Origin: Alphaproteobacteria bacterium | Lineage (GTDB): Bacteria > Pseudomonadota > Alphaproteobacteria > ATCC43930 > CGMCC-115725 | Length of the DNA stretch: 33,696 nt | Direction of reading: 5' to 3' | NCBI GenBank assembly: GCA_021324875.1 | Contig: JAJPIH010000092.1 | Span: forward strand, 1-33,696 | In this document: positions 25,622 through 33,696 of the stretch, in pieces | Layout: each line of letters starts with the position of its first letter | Position numbering within the stretch: the stretch's first letter is position 1 | Translations under genes and position numbers: made by a program | The notes under the pieces: generated by a model | What the model was told of the DNA's origin: nothing | Databases searched by the model: none | Seen by the model: the letters and a program-made list of their open reading frames with translations, nothing else

Positions 25622-27355
25622 ATGGAACAGCGCAACCTGTTGATCGCGATTGTCCTGTCGGTCGGGATTCTGATCGGCTTCCAGTTTGTGTTTCAGCGTC
25701 TCTATCCGACGCCGCCGCATATCGGCAGCGAGGCGACGCGGCCGGCGGGAGCGGCGAAGACCCCGTCTGCTGCCGCCCCGTCGCAAAACGCCAATGCGCC
25801 CGGCGCCGTCGCGGCAAAAGCCACCGAAACGGTCGCCCAAGCGATCGCCGGGAAACCCCGCATCGACATCAAGACGCCGTCGCTGCGCGGCTCGATCGCC
25901 CTGATCGGCGCCAAGTTCGACGATCTGACGCTCGCCAGATACCGGGAAACGGTCGACCCGAAGAGTCCGGCGGTGCTGCTGCTGTCGCCACCGGGCACCG
26001 AAAATCCCTATTTTGCCGAATTCGGATGGGTGGCGGCCGAGCCGGGGGCGGTGAAACTGCCGGGGCCCGACACGGAATGGAAAGCGACAGGCGGGCCGCT
26101 GACGCCAAGCCACCCGGTCACCCTCACCTGGGACAACGGCCAGGGTCTTGTCTTCACGCGGACGATCTCGGTCGACGAGAATTACATGTTCAGCCTGCGC
26201 GACGAGGTGCGCAACACCGGCAGCGAGCCGGTCAAATTGCTGCCTTATGGGCTGATCACCCGCGTCGGGACGCCGCAAGTTGCGGGATATTACATCCTCT
26301 TCGAAGGTCTGATCGGTTACCTCGACGGCTCACTCCACGAGGTCAAATATTCTTCGCTCAACCCGGGCGTGCCGATCGATTTCACGTCGACCGGAGGCTG
26401 GCTGGGCTTTACCGACAAATATTGGCTGACCTCGCTGATTCCGGCGCAGGACCAACCGGTCAGGGCGCGCTTCACGCGCACCGTGGAAAACGGCGTCGAT
26501 CATTATCAGACCGATTATCTGGGACCGCAATTCACACTCCAGCCGAATGCCTCGCACGCGGTCGAGACGCGATTTTTCGCCGGCGCCAAACAGCTTGACC
26601 TGCTCGAGGCCTATAGCGCCTCGGGCATTCCGCTGTTCGAATATTCGATCGACTTTGGCTGGTTCTGGTTTCTGACCAAGCCGATCTTCCGCCTGCTGTT
26701 GGTATTCGAACATTTTCTCGGCAATTTCGGGCTGGCGATCCTGGCGTTTACGCTGTGCGTCAAGCTGCTGTTCTTTCCGCTCGCCAATAAATCGTATCAG
26801 GCGATGAGCAAGATGAAACTCTTGCAGCCTGAAATTCAGAAGATCCGCGAGCGGTTTCCCGATGACCGCGCCCGCCAGCAGCAGGAAATGATGGCGATTT
26901 ACAAGCGGGTCGGGGCCAACCCGCTGGCCGGTTGTCTGCCGATCGTGATCCAAATCCCTGTCTTCTTCTCGCTCTACAAGGTGCTGTTTGTGACGATCGA
27001 GATGCGGCAGGCGCCGTTCTATGGCTGGATTCACGATCTGTCGGCGCCCGACCCGACGTCGTTTGCCAATCTGTTCGGGCTGTTGCCGTACAATCCCGCC
27101 GTCGTGCCGTTGATCGGGCCGTTTTTGATGGTCGGCGCGTGGCCGATCATCATGGGCGTGACAATGTTCCTGCAGCAAAAGCTGAACCCGCAACCCGTGG
27201 ACCCGGTACAGGCGCGCATGTTCATGGTCCTGCCGGTCGTGTTCACCTTTATGTTGGCCCATTTTCCCGCCGGTCTGGTGATCTATTGGGCGTGGAACAA
27301 TACGCTTTCGATCGCCCAGCAATGGCTGATCATGCGCCGCGCGGGAGCGGCATGA
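25622..27355 (+). CDS. yidC: Membrane protein insertase YidC
   Basis: MEQRNLLIAIVLSVGILIGFQFVFQRLY; NFGLAILAFTLCVKLLFFPLANKSYQAMSKMKLLQPEIQKIRERF; NPLAGCLPIVIQIPVFFSLYKVL. Confidence 0.99.
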   Translation: MEQRNLLIAIVLSVGILIGFQFVFQRLYPTPPHIGSEATRPAGAAKTPSAAAPSQNANAPGAVAAKATETVAQAIAGKPRIDIKTPSLRGSIALIGAKFDDLTLARYRETVDPKSPAVLLLSPPGTENPYFAEFGWVAAEPGAVKLPGPDTEWKATGGPLTPSHPVTLTWDNGQGLVFTRTISVDENYMFSLRDEVRNTGSEPVKLLPYGLITRVGTPQVAGYYILFEGLIGYLDGSLHEVKYSSLNPGVPIDFTSTGGWLGFTDKYWLTSLIPAQDQPVRARFTRTVENGVDHYQTDYLGPQFTLQPNASHAVETRFFAGAKQLDLLEAYSASGIPLFEYSIDFGWFWFLTKPIFRLLLVFEHFLGNFGLAILAFTLCVKLLFFPLANKSYQAMSKMKLLQPEIQKIRERFPDDRARQQQEMMAIYKRVGANPLAGCLPIVIQIPVFFSLYKVLFVTIEMRQAPFYGWIHDLSAPDPTSFANLFGLLPYNPAVVPLIGPFLMVGAWPIIMGVTMFLQQKLNPQPVDPVQARMFMVLPVVFTFMLAHFPAGLVIYWAWNNTLSIAQQWLIMRRAGAA

Positions 27356-28086
27356 GCGGCGCCCGGGACATGGTCGGGGCGGATCGCCCCGCCCTCTACC
27401 CGCCGCGGGCGCTCGATCCGGCGCTGGTCGAGACCGGGCGGCGGCTGTTTGCCCGCGAGGCACGCTTTGTCGCCGGCGCCGCCACCGCCGCCGGGCTGCC
27501 GAGCGAGGGCCTGCCCGAGATCGCGTTTACCGGCCGGTCCAATGTCGGCAAATCAAGTCTCGTCAATGCGCTGACCGGGCGACGCATGCTGGCGCGCATC
27601 TCGAACACGCCGGGCCGCACCCGCCAGCTCAATTTCTTTGACCTCGGCGGGGCGCTGATGCTGGTCGATCTGCCGGGTTACGGTTACGCCGAGGCCTCGA
27701 AGGCCGCGATAGCGAACTGGACCGGGCTCGTGCAGCACTATTTTCGCGTACGCGCGGCGCTCTCCCGGGTCTGCGTGCTGGTCGATGCCCGCCACGGGCT
27801 TAAACCCCCCGACCGGCCGCTGCTCCGACTGCTTGATGAAAGCGGCCTTTCCTTCCAGGTCGTTCTGACCAAGACCGACAAGATCGCCGCCGCCGACCTC
27901 GCGAAGATCGCCGAGGCGGTGCTGGCCGATCTCGCCCTCCACCCCGCCGCCCACCCCGAAATTCATCTGACCAGCGCCGCGAAGCATCACGGCATCGCCG
28001 CGTTGCGCGCCACGCTGGCGGCGTTTGCTCGCCATGCTTGCGCCGACCCGGCGCAACAGCGGCCCGCCTCCGATTTGCCGCGATAG
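27352..28086 (+). CDS. engB: Ribosome biogenesis GTP-binding protein YihA/YsxC (EngB)
   Basis: [22 protein letters not shown] (G1), [21 protein letters not shown] (G3), VVLTKTDKI (G4). Confidence 0.98.
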   Translation: MSGARDMVGADRPALYPPRALDPALVETGRRLFAREARFVAGAATAAGLPSEGLPEIAFTGRSNVGKSSLVNALTGRRMLARISNTPGRTRQLNFFDLGGALMLVDLPGYGYAEASKAAIANWTGLVQHYFRVRAALSRVCVLVDARHGLKPPDRPLLRLLDESGLSFQVVLTKTDKIAAADLAKIAEAVLADLALHPAAHPEIHLTSAAKHHGIAALRATLAAFARHACADPAQQRPASDLPR

Positions 28087-28099
28087 ACCGAGAGCTGCG

Positions 28100-29011
28100 A
28101 TGACCTCCAACCCGAACCATCGGACCCCGAGCGGCGTCGTGGCGCCGCTGGCAAAAGCCGCGGTGCTGGCCGAGGCGCTCCCTTATATGCGGCGCTACGC
28201 CGGCCATTGCCTGGTCGTCAAATATGGCGGCCATGCGATGGGCGAAGGCGGCGATTCGTTCGCGCGCGACGTCGTCCTGCTCAAACAGGTCGGGATCCAT
28301 CCGATCGTCGTTCATGGCGGCGGCCCGCAGATCGGCCAGATGTTGAAGCGCCTGGGCATTGAGAGCCAGTTTGTCGACGGCTTGCGGATCACCGATGCCG
28401 AGACGATGGAAGTGGTCGAGATGGTTCTCGCCGGCACGATCAACAAGCAGCTGGTCGCGGCGATCAATGCCGAAGGGGGTCGCGCGATCGGGCTCACCGG
28501 CAAGGACGCCGGGCTCATCCAGGCCAAAAAGCTGAGGCTTGACAACGCCGGCAACGGCGGCGGCGCCGCCATCGATCTCGGTTTTGTCGGCGAGCCGCAG
28601 CGGGTTGCCGCCGATGTCCTCGCCACCTTGATCAGATCCGACATCATCCCGGTCATTGCGCCGATCGGGGTCGGCGCCAATGGCGAGACCTACAATATCA
28701 ACGCCGACACCGTCGCCGGTGCGGTGGCCGGCGCGGTCAAGGCGACCCGGCTGTTGTTGCTGACCGACGTCGCCGGCGTGCTCGACGCCGACAAGCAGCT
28801 GGTCTCGGAGATCACCGCCGCGGCGGCGCGGCGCATGATCGCCGAGGGCGTCATTCATGGCGGCATGATCCCCAAGGTCGAAACTTGCCTCGAGGCGGTT
28901 GAGGCCGGGGTCGAGGCGGCGGTGATCCTCGACGGCCGCGTCGAGCATGCGATCCTGCTCGAATTGTTCACCGACACCTCGGGGGCCGGCACCCTGATCC
29001 GCGGCGGCTGA
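28100..29011 (+). CDS. argB: Acetylglutamate kinase
   Basis: [62 protein letters not shown]...[38 protein letters not shown]. Confidence 0.98.
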   Translation: MTSNPNHRTPSGVVAPLAKAAVLAEALPYMRRYAGHCLVVKYGGHAMGEGGDSFARDVVLLKQVGIHPIVVHGGGPQIGQMLKRLGIESQFVDGLRITDAETMEVVEMVLAGTINKQLVAAINAEGGRAIGLTGKDAGLIQAKKLRLDNAGNGGGAAIDLGFVGEPQRVAADVLATLIRSDIIPVIAPIGVGANGETYNINADTVAGAVAGAVKATRLLLLTDVAGVLDADKQLVSEITAAAARRMIAEGVIHGGMIPKVETCLEAVEAGVEAAVILDGRVEHAILLELFTDTSGAGTLIRGG

Positions 29012-29022
29012 GGGTTGGCGCG

Positions 29023-29798
29023 ATGCCCGACAATGGCGGTCGCCCGCTGGCCGAGATCGAGACCTGGATTTTCGATCTCGACAATACCCTCTATCCCGCC
29101 TCATGCCGGCTGTTTGACCTGATCCATGCGCGCATGCAACGCTTTGTCGCCGAGCGGCTGGGGCTGTCGCTGGACGAGGCGCTTGTCGTCAGAAGCGCTA
29201 TTTTCGCGAATATGGCACGACGATGCGCGGGCTGATGACCGTCGACCGGGTCGATCCGGCGGAGTTTCTCGCCTATGTGCATGAGGTCGACCTCGCCTGC
29301 GTGCCCCCCGACCCGGTCTTGGCCGCCGCACTTGCCCGATTGCCCGGACGCAAGCTGATCCACACCAACGGCTCGACCCGCCATGCCCAGCGACTGCTCG
29401 ACCATCTCGGCCTCGCTTCGGCCTTCTCCGGCGTCATCGACATCGTCGATGCCGGCTACGAGCCGAAGCCGGCGCTCGCCGGCTATCACGAATTATTGCG
29501 CCGCCACCGCGTACGCCCCGAGACCGCGCTGATGGTCGAAGACATCGCGCGCAACCTGGTCCCGGCGGCGGCGCTCGGCATGACCACGGCATGGGTGCGC
29601 GGCACCCTCGACTGGGCCGCCCTCGGCGCCGACGGCGACCACATCCATTATGTTGTCGACAATCTCGGCCAGTTTCTCACCGCCGCGGTGCCGGCTGAAC
29701 CCGCACCAGAAGGCGCGGCTGACGCCGCAAGGTCCGATCCTGATGGTCCGGCGGATCGCAGAGCCAGGCTCGATGGTTGCACCGATGACCGTCGCTGA
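29023..29798 (+). pseudogene. HAD-superfamily pyrimidine 5'-nucleotidase, split into two frames (29023-29235 and 29223-29798)
   Basis: 5' ORF: WIFDLDNTLYPASCRLFDLIHARMQRFVAERLGLSLDEA; then frame shifts; frame-3 continues QKRYFREYGTTMRGLMTVDRVDPAEFLAYVHEVDL...KLIHTNGSTRHAQRLLDHLGL...MVEDIARNLVPAAALGMTTAWVRG. Confidence 0.75.
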
Positions 29799-30060
29799 CA
29801 CGATCCGCCGCAAGCTGACCCAACACTTTGCGCCGACCCGGCTCGAGATAATCGACGAATCGCATCGCCATGCCGGCCATGTGGGCGCCCGGCCCGAGGG
29901 CGAGACGCATTTCCGGGTCACGATTGTCGCGGCCGCCTTTGCCGGTCTTGGCCGGCTCGCGCGCCAGCGTCTGGTCTATGCGGCTTTGGCCGAGGAACTG
30001 AAAAGCCGCGTCCACGCGCTCGCGCTGACCACTCTGGCTCCCGACGAGGACCGCGGCTGA
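29785..30060 (+). CDS. BolA family protein (alternative start 29773)
   Basis: MTVADTIRRKLTQHFAPTRLEIIDESHRHAGHVGARPEGETHFRVTIVAAAFAGLGRLARQRLVYAALAEELKSRVHALALTTLAP. Confidence 0.95.
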   Translation: MTVADTIRRKLTQHFAPTRLEIIDESHRHAGHVGARPEGETHFRVTIVAAAFAGLGRLARQRLVYAALAEELKSRVHALALTTLAPDEDRG

Positions 30061-30065
30061 GCGGC

Positions 30066-31190
30066 TCAGGCGGCGGCGAGAAAATCGCGCAATTCGGCGG
30101 TCGGTGCGTCCCGCATGATGAACGCCTCGCCGATCCGACGCGGCAGGATCAGCGTGAGCTTGCCGTCGCGCACTTTCTTGTCCTTTGCCATATGCGCCAG
30201 GAGCCGCTCCGGCGCAACCTCGCCAAGACCGATCTCGGCGAGGCGCGTGGGCAAGCCGACCGCGGCAAAATGGCGGCGCACACGCTCGCCTTCGCCTTCG
30301 GCGACAAGCCCGAGCCGGGCCGCGAAGCCGAACGCCAGCACCATGCCCAACGCCACCGCCTCGCCATGCAACAGGCGGCTTGAAAAGCCGGTTTCGGCTT
30401 CGAGCGCATGCCCGAAGGTGTGGCCGAAATTGAGCAGCGCGCGCTCACCCTCTTCACGCTCGTCGCCGGCCACGATTTCGGCCTTCATCTGGCAGCTGGT
30501 CACGATCGCATGGCGAAGCGGCTCCGGCGCCAGCCCACACAGCGCGTTCCCCTGGCGCTCGCACCAGGCGAAAAAGGCGGCGTCGCGGATCAGCCCGTAT
30601 TTGACGGTTTCGCCATAGCCGGCGAGCAATTCGCGGCGCGGCAAGGTGGCGAGCACATCGGTATCGGCCACCACCAGCCGCGGCTGGTAGAAGGCGCCGA
30701 TCAGGATCTTGCCGCTCGCCGCATTGATCGCGGTTTTGCCGCCCACCGAGCTGTCGACTTGGGCCAGCAAGGTCGTCGGAAGCTGAACGAAATCGACGCC
30801 GCGCAGCAGCGTCGCGGCGGCAAACCCGGTGATGTCGCCGACCACGCCGCCGCCCAACGCGATCAGCATCGAGCCGCGCTCGAGGCCACAGGCCAGAACA
30901 TCCTCGGCGAGCCGGCCGAAATGCGCGAGGTCCTTGGTCTCTTCGCCGGGCGGCAGCACGACCGTGTGATAGCTGATGCCGGCGGCGGCGAGACTTGCCA
31001 GCAAGGGCTCGAGCCAATGCCGGGCGACATTGTCGTCGCTGACAACGACCGCATGCGGCCGCCGCATCAAAGGCCGGATCTCATGGCCGGCGGTTGCGAT
31101 GAGCCCCGCGCCGACCACGATGTCATAGGCGCGCGCACCCAGCTCCACGCGCAACCGTTGACGCTCGGCGGTCATAATCGGCATCGTCAT
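30066..31190 (-). CDS. aroB: 3-dehydroquinate synthase
   Basis: [78 protein letters not shown]. Confidence 0.98.
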   Translation of the reverse strand: MTMPIMTAERQRLRVELGARAYDIVVGAGLIATAGHEIRPLMRRPHAVVVSDDNVARHWLEPLLASLAAAGISYHTVVLPPGEETKDLAHFGRLAEDVLACGLERGSMLIALGGGVVGDITGFAAATLLRGVDFVQLPTTLLAQVDSSVGGKTAINAASGKILIGAFYQPRLVVADTDVLATLPRRELLAGYGETVKYGLIRDAAFFAWCERQGNALCGLAPEPLRHAIVTSCQMKAEIVAGDEREEGERALLNFGHTFGHALEAETGFSSRLLHGEAVALGMVLAFGFAARLGLVAEGEGERVRRHFAAVGLPTRLAEIGLGEVAPERLLAHMAKDKKVRDGKLTLILPRRIGEAFIMRDAPTAELRDFLAAA

Positions 31191-31792
31191 TCCGGACCCT
31201 CCCTCGCCGCCGGCACCGAGGCCAATGGGCAGGCGGCCAGCGCCGTGATCGCGCGGCCGACGGTTCCCTCGGGCGAGCCGTCACTGCTGTCGATCGTAAT
31301 GTCGGCCTCGGCGTAGATCGGATAGCGGCGCTCGATCAGCTCGGCCAGGATCGCGCGCGGATCGCCGGCCTTCAGCAGCGGCCGATCGCTGCGTCGCGAC
31401 ACCCTTTGCACCAGCGTGTCGAGATCGGCGCGCAGCCACAGCGAGACGCCATATTTGCGCACCAGCGCCCGGGTCAGTGGGTCCATGAATGCGCCGCCGC
31501 CGGTTGCCAGCACATGAACCGGCTTGGCCAACAGCCGGGCGATGACCCGACGCTCGCCGTCGCGAAACACCCGCTCGCCGCGATTGGCAAAGATTTCCTC
31601 GATCGTCTCGCCGGCCGCGGTCTCGATCTCCTGGTCCGAATCGAAAAACGGCAGACCCAGTCGCAGGGCGAGGCGGCGGCCGATTTTGGTCTTGCCCGCG
31701 CCCATCAACCCGACCAAGACGACCGTCCGGGACGGGACAAAGCGCCGCAGCGGCCCCGCCGACCGGCCCGATTCGAGCGCGTCAATCACCAC
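31187..31792 (-). CDS. aroK: Shikimate kinase
   Basis: [61 protein letters not shown]...[12 protein letters not shown]. Confidence 0.97.
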   Translation of the reverse strand: MVIDALESGRSAGPLRRFVPSRTVVLVGLMGAGKTKIGRRLALRLGLPFFDSDQEIETAAGETIEEIFANRGERVFRDGERRVIARLLAKPVHVLATGGGAFMDPLTRALVRKYGVSLWLRADLDTLVQRVSRRSDRPLLKAGDPRAILAELIERRYPIYAEADITIDSSDGSPEGTVGRAITALAACPLASVPAAREGPE

Positions 31793-31941
31793 TTATCGCC
31801 GCTCCTGTAGAGACCGCTCTTTTTCGCGGCATATTGTATCGGTACTAGCATATCGTGTGGCGGGGTCGTCAATTGGCGGGTGCCGGCGCGTCCCGGTCGA
31901 TTGCGCCGCAACCGCCGGATTGCGACATGCGAGCCTGAGGC

Positions 31942-32082
31942 ATGGGGAAACTGACCATCGGAGTTGTCGTTATCGTCGTCTTGGCGGTACTGGGCGGCGC
32001 GGCGTTTTTGGCGCTTTGGAACCCGCCGGTGCCGTCGACCCCGGTGCAGAAGGTGCTGCCCGATGCGCGTTTCCCGCGGTAG
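31942..32082 (+). CDS. Small single-pass membrane protein (46 aa) upstream of and overlapping xerD
   Basis: [46 protein letters not shown]; hydrophobic TM followed by Pro-rich tail; stop overlaps xerD start by 20 nt. Below the size cutoff of the ORF track. Confidence 0.7.
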   Translation: MGKLTIGVVVIVVLAVLGGAAFLALWNPPVPSTPVQKVLPDARFPR

Positions 32083-33019
32083 GCGCGGACGGTCCGAGCG
32101 GTTGGCGCGGCCCGCGTTTTCCCGCCACCTCGAAGCGTTTCTCGAAACGCTTGCCGCCGAGCGCGGTGCAGCGCGGCTGACCATCGCCGCCTATCGCCAC
32201 GACCTCGAGGACCTCGCAGGGTTTCTCGCGACCCGCAGGACAACCCTCGAGGCGGCCGACGAGCCCAGCATTCACGCCTATCTGACCGGACCGCCGACGG
32301 CGCAGCTGGCGCCGCGCAGCCTGGCGCGGCGCTTGTCGGCCTTGCGCCAGTTCTACAAATTCCTGATTTTGGATGGGGTGCGCGGCGACGACCCGACCGC
32401 CAATCTCGACACCCCGCGTCTCGGCCGCCCTCTGCCCAAGCTTTTGTCGGAACACGAGATCGAGGCCCTGCTGGCGGCGGCGCGAGCCTGGCCCGGCCGC
32501 GAGGGGACGCGGGTGCTGTGCCTCGTCGAGCTGCTGTATGCGACGGGGCTACGGGTCTCCGAGCTGGTCACGTTGCCGCATGCGGCGGCGCTGCGCGATC
32601 CCCGTTTCTTGTTGGTGCGGGGCAAGGGCGGACGCGAACGGGTGGTGCCGCTGGGCGAGCCGGCGCGCCGGGCGCTTGCCGATTACCTTGCCAGCCGCAG
32701 CCTGTTTCTGACCGACGACCGGCCGTCGCGCTGGCTGTTCCCCTCGCATGGCGACACCGGCCATTTGACCCGGCAGCGTTGCGGCCAGCTGTTGAAAGAG
32801 TTGGCGGGGCGCGCCGGCCTCGACCCGGCGCGGCTGTCGCCACATGTGCTGCGGCATGCCTTTGCCAGCCACCTTCTGGACCACGGCGCCGATCTGCGCA
32901 GCGTTCAGCAGATGCTCGGGCATGCCGACATCGCGACGACCCAGATCTACACCCATGTCCTGTCCGAGCGGCTGCGCCAGCTCGTGCACACCGCCCATCC
33001 CCTCGCCCGGCGCAAATGA
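32063..33019 (+). CDS. xerD: Tyrosine site-specific recombinase XerD-like
   Basis: [91 protein letters not shown]. Confidence 0.95.
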   Translation: MRVSRGRRGRSERLARPAFSRHLEAFLETLAAERGAARLTIAAYRHDLEDLAGFLATRRTTLEAADEPSIHAYLTGPPTAQLAPRSLARRLSALRQFYKFLILDGVRGDDPTANLDTPRLGRPLPKLLSEHEIEALLAAARAWPGREGTRVLCLVELLYATGLRVSELVTLPHAAALRDPRFLLVRGKGGRERVVPLGEPARRALADYLASRSLFLTDDRPSRWLFPSHGDTGHLTRQRCGQLLKELAGRAGLDPARLSPHVLRHAFASHLLDHGADLRSVQQMLGHADIATTQIYTHVLSERLRQLVHTAHPLARRK

Positions 33020-33696
33020 CGCGTCATTTTCTCGACTTCGAACGTGCGATCGGCGAGCTCGAAGGCAAGATCGAGGAACTGCGCCACCTCTCGACGACCA
33101 GCGAAATCAACATTACCGAGGAAGTCGGCCGCCTCGAAGCGACCGCCGCGCGCTTGCTGCGCCAGACTTACGCGCGCCTGACCCCATGGCAGAAAGTCCA
33201 GGTCGCGCGCCACCCGGAGCGGCCGCACACGCTCGATTACATCGCCAACCTGATCACCGATTTCACGCCGCTTGCCGGCGACCGCGTCTTTGCCGAGGAC
33301 AAGGCGATTGTCGGCGGGCTCGGCCGGTTTCGCGGCCGCAGCATCATGGTGCTGGGTACCGAAAAGGGCGGCGACACTGAAAGCCGGCTCGTTCGCAATT
33401 TTGGCATGGCCCGGCCCGAGGGGTACCGCAAGGCGAGCCGGCTGATGCGGCTGGCCGACCGCTTTCGTCTTCCGGTGCTGACCTTTATCGACACCGCCGG
33501 CGCCTATCCCGGGGTGGACGCCGAGGCGCGCGGCCAGGCCGAGGCGATCGCCCGCGCCATCGAAACCTGCCTCGACATCGAGGTGCCGCTGGTCGCCGCG
33601 GTGATCGGCGAAGGCGGTTCGGGGGGTGCGATCGCGCTCGCCGCCGGCAATGCGGTATTGATGCTCGAACATGCGGTCTATTCGGTCATCTCGCCG
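33016..33696 (+). CDS. accA: Acetyl-CoA carboxylase carboxyltransferase subunit alpha (truncated by window end)
   Basis: [26 protein letters not shown]...[21 protein letters not shown]...[26 protein letters not shown]...[32 protein letters not shown]. Confidence 0.98.
   Translation, partial: MTRHFLDFERAIGELEGKIEELRHLSTTSEINITEEVGRLEATAARLLRQTYARLTPWQKVQVARHPERPHTLDYIANLITDFTPLAGDRVFAEDKAIVGGLGRFRGRSIMVLGTEKGGDTESRLVRNFGMARPEGYRKASRLMRLADRFRLPVLTFIDTAGAYPGVDAEARGQAEAIARAIETCLDIEVPLVAAVIGEGGSGGAIALAAGNAVLMLEHAVYSVISP

Noticed and set aside
30055-30075. TGAGCGGCTCA palindrome between bolA and aroB stops as regulatory site
   Set aside because: It is simply two convergent stop codons 5 bp apart; too short to support a functional claim.
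32063-33019. Tyrosine recombinase considered as integrase of a genomic island
   Set aside because: Sequence and position before accA fit chromosomal XerD; no att repeats, phage genes or adjacent tRNA integration signature seen.

Overview
This is a high-GC bacterial chromosome window. Gene content and order (rpmH-rnpA-yidD-yidC-engB-argB; leuS-lptE-holA; DUF3576) suggest an alphaproteobacterium, probably Rhodospirillales-like. I see no CRISPR array, transposon, prophage or rRNA. Most of the window is housekeeping: the end of a zinc/manganese ABC transporter (znuA C-terminus, znuC, znuB), leuS/lptE/holA, yggS, one tRNA-Arg(ACG), an RlmI-like methyltransferase, the rpmH-rnpA-yidD-yidC-engB-argB block, bolA, aroB/aroK, xerD-like recombinase and partial accA. 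Accessory genes include PcaC-like, RidA-like, phytanoyl-CoA dioxygenase, DUF488, quinone oxidoreductase, DoxX, D-carbamoylase-like nitrilase, an F420/LLM-type oxidoreductase and an EF-hand protein. The least ordinary parts are: (1) a compact minus-strand operon with two tandem diverged diiron ferritin-like paralogues (two ExxH motifs each) followed by an HpnL/LPG-synthase-like membrane protein; (2) a translationally coupled minus-strand operon of TVP38/TMEM64 membrane protein, MerA-like flavin disulfide oxidoreductase and orphan sensor histidine kinase; (3) rnpA with no ATG/GTG/TTG start before its conserved core; (4) an apparent frameshift in a pyrimidine 5'-nucleotidase (HAD) gene; (5) a LexA-like operator over the promoter of the EF-hand protein; (6) an in-frame 15-bp tandem repeat at the N-terminus of the RlmI-like protein. 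All assignments are from reading the sequence; no database search was run.
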